NCBI GenBank assembly: GCA_003552585.1 | Contig: PUNK01000019.1 | Location: forward strand, 1 to 49,986 | Source of the DNA: Thermoplasmata archaeon | Lineage (GTDB): Archaea > Thermoplasmatota > Thermoplasmata > Halarchaeoplasmatales > Halarchaeoplasmataceae | Direction: 5' to 3' | DNA length: 49,986 nt | The notes under the pieces: generated by a model | Told to the model about the DNA's origin: nothing | The model's database searches: none | The model's input: only the letters and a program-made list of their open reading frames with translations | Position numbers and translations under genes: made by a program | Part shown: piece by piece, positions 32,576-42,524 of the stretch | How the letters are laid out: the number at the start of each line of letters is the position of its first letter | How positions within the stretch are numbered: the stretch's first letter is position 1

Positions 32576-33574
32576 ATGATCGAAACTAGAAAAGTACAGC
32601 TTACAGGCGGTTCCACATTCATAGTCTCATTACCGAAACCCTGGGTCACGGAGAAAGAGTTGAAACCAGGGGATACGGTAGTTCTTTCCATCCAGGCCGA
32701 CGGCTCCATCTTGGTGAGTCCTGAAAGGGAGTTCGAAAAAAAATCCACCGTCAAGGAATTTGACATAACTGACGAGAAACCGGATAAATTGGTGAGAGCT
32801 TTGATCGGAACTTATATGGCTGGTTTTTCCGAGATCAGGCTCGAATCCCGAGGTGAGATGGAGCCTGAACTTAGAAGTGCCATCATGGAGTTCACAAGGC
32901 TGGTCATAGGTCCTGAGATCATCGAAGAATCCAACAGTCGCATAATACTAAAAGACCTGATCGATCCCTCCGAATTCTCACAACGCAAAGGTCTCAGGAG
33001 GATGTATCTCATAGTAAAAAAGATGCACCAGGACGCCGTAAAGGCCTTCTTAGAGAACAATGAAAACCTGGCTAAAGATGTCATCACTCGTGATACAGAC
33101 TGCGACAGACTTTTCTGGATGATCACAAAGCATTATAACATGCTATTATCCAATCCCCGGTTAGTTGAGAGCTTGAAGATATCTCGGGAGAGGAGTCTTA
33201 GTTATATGTTGGTGTCCAGGACCATGGAACGTATCGGGGATCACGCAGCAAGGATCGCTGAGAACACACTCATGCTGAGCGACGATTTCAATGGCGATTT
33301 AAAAGAAGGGATCAAAAAAGAGAGCGAACTATCCCTGGAGATCCTTGAGGAAGCCTCCACCGCATTCTTCAAGGAGGATCTGCAAAAAGCGAACCATTCC
33401 ATCGATATGCGGGAGAAACTAGAGAAGCTGAACGACAGATTGATGAGGGGCATAAAAGAGGAGGATCGAGAGAACGTTGCCCCTCTCTCATACATATTGG
33501 AGAGTATATCGAGAACTGGTTCGTATGCTACCGATATCTCGGAGATCAGCATCAATTATATCATGTCTCATTGA
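32576..33574 (+). CDS. AbrB-like DNA-binding domain fused to PhoU domains
   Basis: About 332 residues. The first ~50 residues are a SpoVT/AbrB-type beta-barrel (RKVQLTGGSTFIVSLPKPWV, LKPGDTVVLSIQADGSILV). Two PhoU-like helical repeats follow, with metal-site motifs VITRDTDCDRLFW, SRTMERIGDHAARIAEN and SISRTGSYATDISE. Archaeal proteins of this layout are annotated as phosphate uptake regulators; the AbrB part suggests DNA or protein binding at phosphate genes. The ATG at 32576 follows a TTG at 32573. The 54-base gap after DUF47 is the largest in this module. Its end overlaps the convergent glycosyltransferase by 7 bases. Confidence 0.88.
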   Translation: MIETRKVQLTGGSTFIVSLPKPWVTEKELKPGDTVVLSIQADGSILVSPEREFEKKSTVKEFDITDEKPDKLVRALIGTYMAGFSEIRLESRGEMEPELRSAIMEFTRLVIGPEIIEESNSRIILKDLIDPSEFSQRKGLRRMYLIVKKMHQDAVKAFLENNENLAKDVITRDTDCDRLFWMITKHYNMLLSNPRLVESLKISRERSLSYMLVSRTMERIGDHAARIAENTLMLSDDFNGDLKEGIKKESELSLEILEEASTAFFKEDLQKANHSIDMREKLEKLNDRLMRGIKEEDRENVAPLSYILESISRTGSYATDISEISINYIMSH

Positions 33575-34776
33575 AGTAGTTCATCATATATCCCTTCCAT
33601 CTCCCTAGCAACTGCTTTCCAAGAATGCGATCTAGCCCTGTCCCGAACTTTTCTACAGAGACCTACTTTTTTATTAATGTCCATCCGTGCAAATTTTTCC
33701 ATCTCTTCGGCAAAGTCCACCGGATCGGAAACCTTAGCATAAAATCCACAGCTTCCATAATCTATCGATGCCATGTTGGTACCTATATCACTCACCAGAG
33801 GTGGGGTTGCTGCAGCCATAGACTCTAGTACCACTCTAGGATATCCCTCTGCCAGGGAAGGAAGGACCAAGAGGTCTGCTTCCGAATACATTTTTGCTAA
33901 CTTATCTTTATCTCGCACATACCCTTCGAGTGAGATACTGTCAGAATAACCTCTTTCAGATGATCTTTTGATGATAAAATCTTTAAGGTCTCCCTCTCCC
34001 GCGAAGGTCAAAGTAGATCGAGGATATCTTTCTATGAACATCTCAAACGCCTTAAGAAGAGTTTTTATCCCTTTATTTTCCACGAGATCTCCCACAAACA
34101 ATAACTTAATATCTTCTACTTCAATTGATTTCAGTCTATCTATCTTTTCCGAACTGTACTTGGAAAAGGTCTTGAAATCAACACCATTGGGAACTATATT
34201 CACTTTATGCTTATATTGTTCCAGAAATTCGATCTCATCAAGCATGTTCTTCGAAAGGATAACTATCCTGTCACTCACTTCAATTATCTTTTTGTAGACT
34301 AATTTAAGATAAGCTGTAAAAAATAATCTTCTAAAAGTGGAGCCATACATCTTAGTAGGTGTATCTCTCAATGAAAGAACCAAAGGTACGTCTTTATGCT
34401 GCTTTTTGTATATCAAAGAGGATATTGCACAGGAAGGATAACCCAACTGACAGTGTATAAGATCTAAGTCCTTTTCTGCAGGAAGATAAAAGAATTTTGT
34501 AGAGAAGTAGTTACCAGGATTCGTGTAAAGCCTTTCAAAGATATCGTATGAATTGGGATACCTATACAGTTCTAGACCTTCGTAAGGCGATTCATACTGT
34601 ATCTCTTTAGAACTGCCTACAGAAAAAACTGTCAGTCTGTATTTATTTTTGTCCAGGTTAACGACCATGTCCAATAGGGACTTTCCACCCCCTCCCCCCC
34701 GGTACATCCTAGTTTCAGTAAATGGAGGTTCAGGGGGGACATCCGTTGAAAAAAAACCTATCCTTTTTTTATCCAT
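33568..34776 (-). CDS. GT4-family glycosyltransferase
   Basis: 402 residues of the GT-B fold. FVGDLVENKGIKTLLKAFE and FAGEGDLKDFI mark the nucleotide-sugar domain and SLAEGYPRVVLESMA has the EX7E motif of retaining GT4 enzymes. There is no membrane segment or signal peptide. It transfers an unknown sugar, probably to a surface glycan or protein-glycan precursor, given the neighbouring flippase, methyltransferase and second glycosyltransferase. A glycine run (GGGGGKS near 28-34) encoded by a C/G homopolymer is a place where a sequence error could hide. The gap of 142 bases upstream shows no gene. Confidence 0.88.
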   Translation of the reverse strand: MDKKRIGFFSTDVPPEPPFTETRMYRGGGGGKSLLDMVVNLDKNKYRLTVFSVGSSKEIQYESPYEGLELYRYPNSYDIFERLYTNPGNYFSTKFFYLPAEKDLDLIHCQLGYPSCAISSLIYKKQHKDVPLVLSLRDTPTKMYGSTFRRLFFTAYLKLVYKKIIEVSDRIVILSKNMLDEIEFLEQYKHKVNIVPNGVDFKTFSKYSSEKIDRLKSIEVEDIKLLFVGDLVENKGIKTLLKAFEMFIERYPRSTLTFAGEGDLKDFIIKRSSERGYSDSISLEGYVRDKDKLAKMYSEADLLVLPSLAEGYPRVVLESMAAATPPLVSDIGTNMASIDYGSCGFYAKVSDPVDFAEEMEKFARMDINKKVGLCRKVRDRARSHSWKAVAREMEGIYDELLQ

Positions 34777-34918
34777 GAAGACCTCCCTCTAAAAGACGTG
34801 ATGACTTGAATATAGGTGGTATAACCTCAGCCAAAGTATAGGAATTGAATACTGAATTTGTCATTATGTCCATCTAGCTCAAAAACACTTTCATTTATTT
34901 TAATCCCTTTGGTCATTT

Positions 34919-36289
34919 TCATCTGTAGAACCGGTAAACCTTTTCATTTGGTTTCTTAGGCATATCGAATGCATCGTAGTTTACAAAACAACTCTTCAGT
35001 ATTTCATCTAGAATTTCCCTCTCGGAACTATGAGTATGAGTGACCTGTAGAGATATGACATCGTCTCGTTTCCACTGAAAGAACATCTCCTTAACCTCGA
35101 GGTCTTTCAATAGTTCAATAAAACAATCAATTGCTTTTTTCTCACTAGGGTGAAAGGTATTCAATGCAATTACGATATCGAAACCTTCTCTCGGCATGGT
35201 GTCTTTGTCCAAAGTCTGATCAAAGATCTGAAAATCATCTCTATTGTATCTTTTAAAAAGCTTTAAAAATTTGATTTTCCTCGATTCATAAACCAATACA
35301 GAACATTTGAAACCTTCCTCTTCTAATCTTTGAGAAAAATATCCGTCCAAAGAACCGATCTCAAGTACCATTCCTTTGTCCACACTCATATTATTACGGA
35401 TGAGTTCGAAACGGGAAACCGTATCGTAATGGGTAGGTACATCTTTCAGGTCGGGATGCAACAGTTCATTGTATGCTCTCCCTCCCATTTGTTTATCTAT
35501 ATATCTGTACAAGGCATCTTTTTTACGCTGCCATCTTTCGTGACGGACCAGTATCCTAACCGGTATCTCAGATATGCCTAGAATTTGGGCCATTGCCAGC
35601 CTATGTCGTCCATCGAATAATAGTAGGTCACCGTTTCGATCTATGTTTACAGTAACCTCGTCGAGAAGTTCTCTATTTAACCTACCTGAAAGATAATTTA
35701 AATCGTACTTTTTGCGGTAGATCTCTTTTTGAGACCGGTAACCATTATCTTTCATATCCTTATATAATAGATCCAAAAGCTTACACTTCTTCAGATAATC
35801 TTCAGTTGTTAGGCAGCCATCAAATAACGCTACTCCCTGATTTAAATTTTTGACCACAGTTTTGAAAAACGAAGTCTCCTCCCACCTGACCCCTTCTAAG
35901 AAGTGCTTTTCTAAAGACTTGTAGAACTCGAGGTCGGATATCCTTATCTTTTTAAGGTCCCAGTCTCCACCTTTTATCAAGCCCACATCCTTCCAGTTAT
36001 TGAATAACCTGGTTTCGTGTAGAAAGATGTCCATGTAATCTCTACCATAGGTATGATATTTTATTTTAGCTGGATCCACCCATACTATCTTAAAGGGACA
36101 TATTTCTGAATAGTATTTTTCACTTTTCAGGTTCCTCCATGCATAGAATTTGAACCTGTATTTTTGAAAACGATGGTATATGTTCACCCTTAAGAAAGGG
36201 TGTTTTTCGAAGAATGAATTTACCCACTCACCAACCTTGTCCTGTATGGATTTCTTTCTATTCTTTTCTTCGATTTTCGAATTTCTCAA
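34919..36289 (-). CDS. ParB-like motif protein fused to a SAM methyltransferase domain
   Basis: 456 residues. A central region contains LLLFDGRHRLAMAQILG with DGRHR at 226-230, the motif of ParB/SerK-fold domains; a class I methyltransferase follows (VLEIGSLDGYFSQRLEEEG near 310-330, FDIVIALNTFHP). The ~150 N-terminal residues are basic and unassigned (Trp-, Tyr- and Lys-rich). The gene lies in the glycan cluster and is visibly AT-rich compared with its neighbours. It may modify a sugar or another cell-surface building block; the real substrate cannot be read from sequence. ParB-like/methyltransferase proteins of this kind do occur in bacterial polysaccharide clusters. Confidence 0.75.
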   Translation of the reverse strand: MRNSKIEEKNRKKSIQDKVGEWVNSFFEKHPFLRVNIYHRFQKYRFKFYAWRNLKSEKYYSEICPFKIVWVDPAKIKYHTYGRDYMDIFLHETRLFNNWKDVGLIKGGDWDLKKIRISDLEFYKSLEKHFLEGVRWEETSFFKTVVKNLNQGVALFDGCLTTEDYLKKCKLLDLLYKDMKDNGYRSQKEIYRKKYDLNYLSGRLNRELLDEVTVNIDRNGDLLLFDGRHRLAMAQILGISEIPVRILVRHERWQRKKDALYRYIDKQMGGRAYNELLHPDLKDVPTHYDTVSRFELIRNNMSVDKGMVLEIGSLDGYFSQRLEEEGFKCSVLVYESRKIKFLKLFKRYNRDDFQIFDQTLDKDTMPREGFDIVIALNTFHPSEKKAIDCFIELLKDLEVKEMFFQWKRDDVISLQVTHTHSSEREILDEILKSCFVNYDAFDMPKKPNEKVYRFYR

Positions 36290-36380
36290 GTAACCACCGT
36301 GTTAAAGCCCGACACGCCACATTAAGAAAGATGGTAAATTAAGATTTAGGATGTAAATAAGGGTATTGTACGTCGAAGAT

Positions 36381-36389
36381 GTTAAATTC
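36381..36389 (+). promoter_or_regulatory. TATA box of the flippase gene
   Basis: GTTAAATTC, predicting transcription near 36411, at the GTG/ATG starts (36409/36415), so the mRNA would be leaderless. Confidence 0.4.
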
Positions 36390-36408
36390 TTTTGTTCATT
36401 AAGAATTT

Positions 36409-38031
36409 GTGAATATGGATGAAAATAAAGACCTGAACTTCGCTGAGTCAGTGGAACACCCCTCAGAAGATTACGACGAAGACCTGGTGACTCGTTCACT
36501 GGGAAAAGTCTCAAAAGGAGCGGGTGTCCTGTTCTTTGGCACAGTTATAGGCCTTTTCTTTGGATTCCTAGCACAGATATTGATAGCGCGATTTTACAGC
36601 CCAGAAGAATACGGCCTGTTCAATCTGTTCTTTACCGTGCTGAGTATATTCAGCTCGATTGGAGTGCTAGGGTTGAGGAACGGCATAAGTCGATATATCG
36701 GATACTACTTGGGCTCCAAAGAAAGTGAACATATTAATTCTGTAGAGGGATGGGGGTTGCTCATAGGTACAATAGGGGGGATCTCCTTCGGTGCGATTCT
36801 TTACGTTAGCGCTCCATGGATCGGACCCCTCTTTTCAGAATCCCCTGCATTCGTCGACTATCTAAGAATAGCTGCCTTGGCTATGCCTTTCTACGTACTA
36901 CTGATAGTACTTACTTCAATATTCAGAGGATTTCAAAGAACTAGAGAGCAAATATTGTTCTTCGACCTGGGCAAAAACGCTGTTTTTCTACTCCTCTCAG
37001 GTATTATAGGTTTTATGGCACTTCCTTTCGTGGGGATAATCTGGGCCATGTTCCTAGCCATCACTCTAATGATGGTGACCCTCACGATATATTATCTGCA
37101 AAAGAGAAAAGATCTTTTTGATACCGCAAAAAGGATATCTTTAGAGATGGATATGGGCAAGAAAATAATTCTTTTTTCCATACCACTTGTGATAGTGGAC
37201 ATAATGTATAAAGTACTGGGGTGGACCGATACGCTGATGATCGGGTATTTTATCACCGACGCGGATGTGGGATTTTACAACGTGGCAAAGATCCTAGCTA
37301 CCACTATATCCATAGCCTCAGGAGTGGCTCATTTCATATACACACCACTAGTTGCAGGCCTTTATGCCCAGAAGAAATTCAAGGAAAACGATGTTATATA
37401 CACAACTTTGACCAAATGGTTATGTTTTATCTCACTCCCAATAACCTTGTTGTTGATTTTCTTTCCTAATGAGATAATTGATATCTTTTTTGGGATCGAT
37501 TATGCTGATTCAGTTATACCACTTCAGATACTCGCAATTATATACTTTATCAACATACTCATGGGGCCTAACGGGGCAACGCTCACAGCATATGGAAAAA
37601 CAAATTTCTTGATGTACGCCACTTCAGCAAGCGGTGGTTTCAACATAGCTTTGAACGTGCTGCTGATACCTATCTACGGTATAATTGGAGCAGCCATAGC
37701 TACAGGCATATCCATACTATCCATCAACGTCATAAGGGTATACAAACTAAAGGCCATAAGCGGAGTTCATTCCCTCAAATCAGCCACTCTGAAACCCGTT
37801 GTGTTAACTGTGCTGGTCAGTGTATTATTAGCTTTGATATTAGGGTTAGTACCAGTACATCCCATAATCATCCTTGTGATCGCTATTGTAGTGTTCTATT
37901 TCATATTCCTTTCTTCCATGCTCTTCACCCATACCGTGTCCAAGGAGGACATAAGGCTGCTCAACATGGTGGAAGACAAGATCGGCATCGACCTTGGCTT
38001 CCTAAGAAATCTACTGAGAAGATTCTTCTGA
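36409..38031 (+). CDS. Polysaccharide flippase (Wzx/MATE-like)
   Basis: A 540-residue membrane protein with about 14 hydrophobic segments. GTVIGLFFGFLAQILIARFY and SPEEYGLFNLFFTVL are hallmark of O-antigen/polysaccharide flippases, which move lipid-linked glycans across the membrane. An acidic, soluble N-terminus of about 35 residues precedes the first segment. The GTG at 36409 or ATG at 36415 is the start. It is the only plus-strand gene of the glycan cluster, and its 3' end overlaps the next glycosyltransferase (minus strand) by 21 bases. Confidence 0.9.
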   Translation: MNMDENKDLNFAESVEHPSEDYDEDLVTRSLGKVSKGAGVLFFGTVIGLFFGFLAQILIARFYSPEEYGLFNLFFTVLSIFSSIGVLGLRNGISRYIGYYLGSKESEHINSVEGWGLLIGTIGGISFGAILYVSAPWIGPLFSESPAFVDYLRIAALAMPFYVLLIVLTSIFRGFQRTREQILFFDLGKNAVFLLLSGIIGFMALPFVGIIWAMFLAITLMMVTLTIYYLQKRKDLFDTAKRISLEMDMGKKIILFSIPLVIVDIMYKVLGWTDTLMIGYFITDADVGFYNVAKILATTISIASGVAHFIYTPLVAGLYAQKKFKENDVIYTTLTKWLCFISLPITLLLIFFPNEIIDIFFGIDYADSVIPLQILAIIYFINILMGPNGATLTAYGKTNFLMYATSASGGFNIALNVLLIPIYGIIGAAIATGISILSINVIRVYKLKAISGVHSLKSATLKPVVLTVLVSVLLALILGLVPVHPIIILVIAIVVFYFIFLSSMLFTHTVSKEDIRLLNMVEDKIGIDLGFLRNLLRRFF

Positions 38032-39144
38032 TCGTGTGGCTTGCACATCATCTATGATTCTTTTATAGTCCTTCACCGCTCTTTTGTAGTTAAACCTATT
38101 TTTAACCGTTGAATGGGCTTGTTTTATCACTTCATTCATATCCTCGTATTCTAAAATCCTCTTCATATCCTCAGCAATACATTCAGGGGAGTTGTCATCC
38201 AGTATGAATCCATTCTTTCCATCCTCTATCACGTCCGGGATGGAACCAACATTGGAAACCAGTACAGGAGTCCCACAGGCCATGGCCTCCAGCATTAGAT
38301 TTGGGAGCCCTTCGGTGTGTGATGGGATAACTAACAATCGAAGAGTGTTGAGCAATGAGGGAAGTTCATCATGGGGGATCCAACCTTTGTAATCCACAAA
38401 TTCACTCAGGTCATGGTCCTTTATATATCTCAGCATCTCTTCTTTTTGATCACCGTCCCCACCTATGATAAAGTGAAGATTTCTTTCCTTGTTTACAATT
38501 GGAATAGATCTTAAAAAACCCATAACGTTCTTCTCTGGGGAGAGTCGTCCTATGAAACCTACTTTATTTTCTCTTTTCTCATAGGTTGTGTCGATTTTGA
38601 ACCTGTAAAAGTCTATAATATGCCTATTGGCGACCTCAATCTTATCTTCGTACTTTTCCAGAGCCCACTCTTCCACTATACTAGAGGAATATAGAACTAT
38701 CTTATCTGAGAGTTTAAATGATGCCTCCATCAGGAACCGAAATATCTTTTCATATAACTTATTAGTGTCTTTCTGTGAAAGTAAGAAGGAACCTGTATAT
38801 ATGGAAACGATCTTTTTACTTAATAGTTTGCCGAACAAAAGGGGGATCAAAAGTGAGCCATCGAAAAAAAACACATATAGTTTTATATCGGATCTTTTTC
38901 TTATCCTTCTTGCCAACCTAAATTGAGTGAGTATAAAGCCCAGGGCTGAAGAAATAAAGCCTTTCCTTGATATATGATCTACCCTAGACACCTCGATATC
39001 TTCAGATTTGGGTAACAGGCCTGTACTTTCATTTCCAGATATTAAATATATATCGTTTGCAAAAGAGCTTATTATGGATACAAGATCCGCTAGAGGTTTA
39101 GCCCCGGCTAGTGTTCCTGGAAAACGTATGATGCCTATCTTCAT
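38011..39144 (-). CDS. GT4-family glycosyltransferase
   Basis: 377 residues. VGFIGRLSPEKNVMGFLRSI and IIGGDGDQKEEMLRYI form the donor-binding domain; SHTEGLPNLMLEAMACGTP carries the EX7E motif. It has no membrane helix. It shares its 3' 21 bases with the flippase gene, which suggests the two were fixed together. It likely builds the glycan moved by that flippase. Confidence 0.88.
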   Translation of the reverse strand: MKIGIIRFPGTLAGAKPLADLVSIISSFANDIYLISGNESTGLLPKSEDIEVSRVDHISRKGFISSALGFILTQFRLARRIRKRSDIKLYVFFFDGSLLIPLLFGKLLSKKIVSIYTGSFLLSQKDTNKLYEKIFRFLMEASFKLSDKIVLYSSSIVEEWALEKYEDKIEVANRHIIDFYRFKIDTTYEKRENKVGFIGRLSPEKNVMGFLRSIPIVNKERNLHFIIGGDGDQKEEMLRYIKDHDLSEFVDYKGWIPHDELPSLLNTLRLLVIPSHTEGLPNLMLEAMACGTPVLVSNVGSIPDVIEDGKNGFILDDNSPECIAEDMKRILEYEDMNEVIKQAHSTVKNRFNYKRAVKDYKRIIDDVQATRSEESSQ

Positions 39145-39200
39145 TTGATGCGGTTCTTTATCATCGATAGAGGTTATAAATTCTTTCCAAAATCCGATCC

Positions 39201-40328
39201 TCAGGCTAGCTCTCCTACCAATTCCTCCAGGATATCCATAGCACGATGTATATTCTCGGTCGAATTGGCATACGAGAATCTGATATGCCCTTCTCCTGAC
39301 GGGCCGAATGCGTTGCCCGGTGTTGCCAGAACTCCTTTCTCAAGAAGCATCAAGGCAAACTTATCTGATGATAGGTCATAATCGATCGTGGGGAAGGCGT
39401 AGAAAGCACCCTTGGGAATCAAACAATCGAAACCGTCGATCTCGTTCAACCGAGAAACGATAACGTCCCTTCTCTTCTTGAAAGTGCTGGTCATCTCTTC
39501 AACAAAGTCCAATCGATCCTGAAGTGCATAGAGTATAGCGTGCTGTGGGGGGGTAGGTGGACAAGCGATGGTGTAGTAATGGAGTTTACCTATCTCCTTG
39601 ATCCAGTCGCTGCTCGTCACCATGAAACCTATGCGCCAACCTGTCATGGCGAACGTCTTAGAGAAAGAGTTGATAGCTATCACGTTATCGTAATCTCCTA
39701 AGAACGAAACATGTTCGTTTTCATAAACCATCATCTCATACACTTCGTCGGAGATGATCAGGATATCATTATCCATGGCCCATCGTGTTATCTCTTCCAC
39801 AGCCTTCTTAGTGAATACCCCACCGGTAGGGTTGCCGGGAGAGTTGACAATGATTGCCTTAGTTTCTGATGTTCTGAGTTCTTCAAGCTTATCAACTGAT
39901 GGTATGAAATCGTTACTTTGAAGGACGGGATAAGATATGGGCTTGGCACCGGCAAGGGTTATCTGTGGATAATATAGGACAAAGCCCGGCTCAGGATAGA
40001 GAACTTCGTCACCAGGGCCCAATGTGGATTCGATCGATATCCTCAGGGCCTCTGTAGCTCCAACTGTCACCATCACGTTATCACTGGAAATATCAGATCG
40101 GTATTTGGATTGAAGTTTTGCTATCTCTTCTCTGAGTGTGGGTAAGCCATAGGATGATCCGTAGCCATTGTATCCCTCTAACATAGCTCTTTCGTAACAC
40201 TCAATAACATCGTCAGGAGGGTTAAAATCCGGCTGGCCGAGCCCGAGATTTATCGTGTCCTCATCTGCCATCTCGAACATCTTTCTGATACCGCTTAACT
40301 CCATCCTCCTTATCCTCTCGTTTATCAT
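39201..40328 (-). CDS. Class I aminotransferase (aspartate/aromatic group)
   Basis: 375 residues of fold type I. NLGLGQPDFNPPDDV at the start, VTVGATEALRISIE for phosphate binding, NSPGNPTGGVFTK, and the PLP lysine in NSFSKTFAMTGWRIGF are all intact; the substrate arginine is in HIRFSYANS. The substrate class cannot be fixed, but such enzymes act on Asp, Ala, aromatic or branched amino acids. It overlaps the upstream 2-hydroxyacid dehydrogenase gene by 4 bases, so amino acid to 2-oxo acid to 2-hydroxy acid is a likely joint route. Confidence 0.9.
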   Translation of the reverse strand: MINERIRRMELSGIRKMFEMADEDTINLGLGQPDFNPPDDVIECYERAMLEGYNGYGSSYGLPTLREEIAKLQSKYRSDISSDNVMVTVGATEALRISIESTLGPGDEVLYPEPGFVLYYPQITLAGAKPISYPVLQSNDFIPSVDKLEELRTSETKAIIVNSPGNPTGGVFTKKAVEEITRWAMDNDILIISDEVYEMMVYENEHVSFLGDYDNVIAINSFSKTFAMTGWRIGFMVTSSDWIKEIGKLHYYTIACPPTPPQHAILYALQDRLDFVEEMTSTFKKRRDVIVSRLNEIDGFDCLIPKGAFYAFPTIDYDLSSDKFALMLLEKGVLATPGNAFGPSGEGHIRFSYANSTENIHRAMDILEELVGELA

Positions 40329-41305
40329 CTAATCTCCTCCTTCAATACTTCTGGATTTACTATGTTCTCAGGCATACCATCCTCGAGAACAGCTATCAGA
40401 TTCTCGGCAGCCATCTCGGCCATACCGTTTCTGGCTTTGTGAGAAGCACTACCCAGATGGGGAGCAAGTACAACATTATCAAGATCATAGTAATCTGAAT
40501 TGGCGCCATATGGTTCGTCTGCATAAACGTCTATACCCGCTCCAGAGATCTCATTTCTTCGTAATGCATCCACAAGAGCATCTTCATCTACGACCTCACC
40601 CCGGGCGGTATTTATGAGGTATGCTGATTCCTTCATGATCTTCAACTCCTCTTTTCCGATCATCCCTCGGGTCTCTTCAGTGAGTGGTACGTGTAGAGAA
40701 ACAAAATCTGAATCTTCTAGGAGGGTTTCAAGATCCAAATATTTTGCTCCTATTGTTTTTTCAATCTCGGGTTTTCTACTGCGGTTATGATACAATATGT
40801 CCATCTCGAATCCAACTGCACGTTTGGCCACGGCCTGACCTATATTTCCCATACCGACTATACCCAGTGTTTTTCCTTTCAACTCGGTTCCGATCAACAA
40901 TGTTGGGTCCCAGCCTTCAAATCGATCTTGCCTGACGAAGGTATCACCTTCGACCAAGTGGCGTGAAATGGCTAGCATGAGGGCCCATGCCATCTCTGCT
41001 GTTGCGTCGGTCAATACCCCTGGGGTGTTCGTGACCGCGATTCCTTTTTCAGTAGCAGCCTCAACATCTATGTTGTCGTATCCTACTGCATAATTGGAAA
41101 TAACTTTTAGGTCTTTACCGCTTTCGATTATCTCTCTATCTATCATGTCAGTCAACGTACACAAAAGGGCCTCCTTATCCCGTACAGCATCGATCATCTC
41201 CTCCTTCTCTAGCCTGCGAGGTTCAGGATTTACTTCTGTATCATACCTTTTTTTTATCTTTCTCAGCCCTTTTTCCGGTATAGACCTAGTTACGAAGACC
41301 TTCAT
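40325..41305 (-). CDS. Glyoxylate/hydroxypyruvate reductase-type D-2-hydroxyacid dehydrogenase
   Basis: About 326 residues. GIVGMGNIGQAVAKRA binds NAD(P), and catalytic Arg, Glu and His lie in NTARGEVVDEDA, YADEPYG and APHLGSASHKAR. ATEKGIAVTNTPGVLTDAT is typical of the glyoxylate reductase branch rather than SerA. It would reduce a 2-oxo acid, perhaps the product of the aminotransferase it overlaps, consuming NAD(P)H. The ATG at 41305 with GGTG upstream is preferred to the GTG at 41314. Confidence 0.88.
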   Translation of the reverse strand: MKVFVTRSIPEKGLRKIKKRYDTEVNPEPRRLEKEEMIDAVRDKEALLCTLTDMIDREIIESGKDLKVISNYAVGYDNIDVEAATEKGIAVTNTPGVLTDATAEMAWALMLAISRHLVEGDTFVRQDRFEGWDPTLLIGTELKGKTLGIVGMGNIGQAVAKRAVGFEMDILYHNRSRKPEIEKTIGAKYLDLETLLEDSDFVSLHVPLTEETRGMIGKEELKIMKESAYLINTARGEVVDEDALVDALRRNEISGAGIDVYADEPYGANSDYYDLDNVVLAPHLGSASHKARNGMAEMAAENLIAVLEDGMPENIVNPEVLKEEIR

Positions 41306-41482
41306 GGCATCCACCGGGCTGTCATATACTCATCTTTTTATTAGTTTTCGGTATATGTCATCTTAACATAATGGGTGGCTCATGCACGAAATGGACTAAG
41401 TAAAGGTCATAACTGTGAAAACACTCTCGAAAACATTAAGTATATTCTCCTAATCTCCATCTATTTATAGGTAGTGAAAGAG

Positions 41483-42508
41483 ATGAAATTCAAACTGGCG
41501 TTTATAGGATTTGGAGTTGTAGGACAAGGTCTTGCTGAGATCCTACTGGAGAAAGATCTACAGAAGGAACATGACTTCGAATACGAAGTAGTGGCGATAT
41601 CGGATATGAAGTTAGGCTCGATTTATGATCCGAACGGGTTGGACCTGCAGAAGATATTGGACCTGGTGGACAGAGGAGAGAAGTTGGATAGATATCCCAC
41701 GGATAAAACAGGCTGGGATCCGATCGAAACCATAAAAAAGAGTAACGCAAACACTATCATCGAAGTCACATATACTGATATGAAGACCGGTGGTCCAGCA
41801 TTGGAACACGTGAAGATCGCACTCAGTGAAGGTAAACATGTTGTAAGCACTAACAAGGGCCCGGTAGCCAACGAAGCAAAAGAACTGCTGAAACTGGCAG
41901 AAAAAAACGGAGTGCACTACAGATTTGAAGGTACAGTCCTCAGTGGGACCCCCGCTATAAATCTAGCCCTTCTCACCTTGGCGGGATGTGAGATAAAGGA
42001 GATAAAGGGGATAGTAAATGGCACTACCAATTACATACTAACCAAGATGGAAGAGGGTATGGAGTACGAGGAAGCTTTGAAGAAGGCGCAGGAGTTGGGT
42101 TATGCTGAAGCAGACCCCACTGGCGATGTTGAGGGTATAGATGCGCAGGGAAAGATCGAGATCCTTTCAAACACGGTGATGGGAGCAGATATAGAACTTG
42201 AAGATGTCTCCAGAGAAGGCATCACCGAACTGACTTTAGACGATATAAAGACGGCAAAAGAAGAGGAACACCGCTGGAAGTTGATAGGTAGTACAAAGAA
42301 AACCGAGGATGGCATAGAAGCTAAGGTGTCTCCGGAAAAACTGCCTTTGGATCATCCTTTGGCCAGTGTTATGGGACCCACTAACGCTTTGACCTTTACA
42401 ACGGATTACCTCAGTGATGTAACGATAATAGGACCAGGTGCAGGTAAGAAGGAAACTGGCTTTGCACTGCTTGTCGATCTGCTGTACATAAATAACCTAG
42501 TGGGATGA
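41483..42508 (+). CDS. hom: Homoserine dehydrogenase
   Basis: About 341 residues. IGFGVVGQGLAEILLE binds NAD(P), STNKGPVANEAK follows, and the family signature runs NGTTNYILTKME ... AQELGYAEADPTGDVEG with the catalytic lysine in DAQGKIEIL. It reduces aspartate semialdehyde to homoserine for threonine and methionine. It has no ACT domain, so feedback control of that kind is not expected. The ATG at 41483 is better placed after AGGT than the GTG at 41474. It is only 16 bases from the AOR gene, so they share a transcript, an odd pairing for a biosynthetic enzyme. Confidence 0.92.
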   Translation: MKFKLAFIGFGVVGQGLAEILLEKDLQKEHDFEYEVVAISDMKLGSIYDPNGLDLQKILDLVDRGEKLDRYPTDKTGWDPIETIKKSNANTIIEVTYTDMKTGGPALEHVKIALSEGKHVVSTNKGPVANEAKELLKLAEKNGVHYRFEGTVLSGTPAINLALLTLAGCEIKEIKGIVNGTTNYILTKMEEGMEYEEALKKAQELGYAEADPTGDVEGIDAQGKIEILSNTVMGADIELEDVSREGITELTLDDIKTAKEEEHRWKLIGSTKKTEDGIEAKVSPEKLPLDHPLASVMGPTNALTFTTDYLSDVTIIGPGAGKKETGFALLVDLLYINNLVG

Positions 42509-42524
42509 AACAGAGGTGATAAAA

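Noticed and set aside
34690-34710. Frameshift at the C/G homopolymer in the glycosyltransferase gene
   Set aside because: The frame stays open on both sides and the product matches the family start, so no error is evident.
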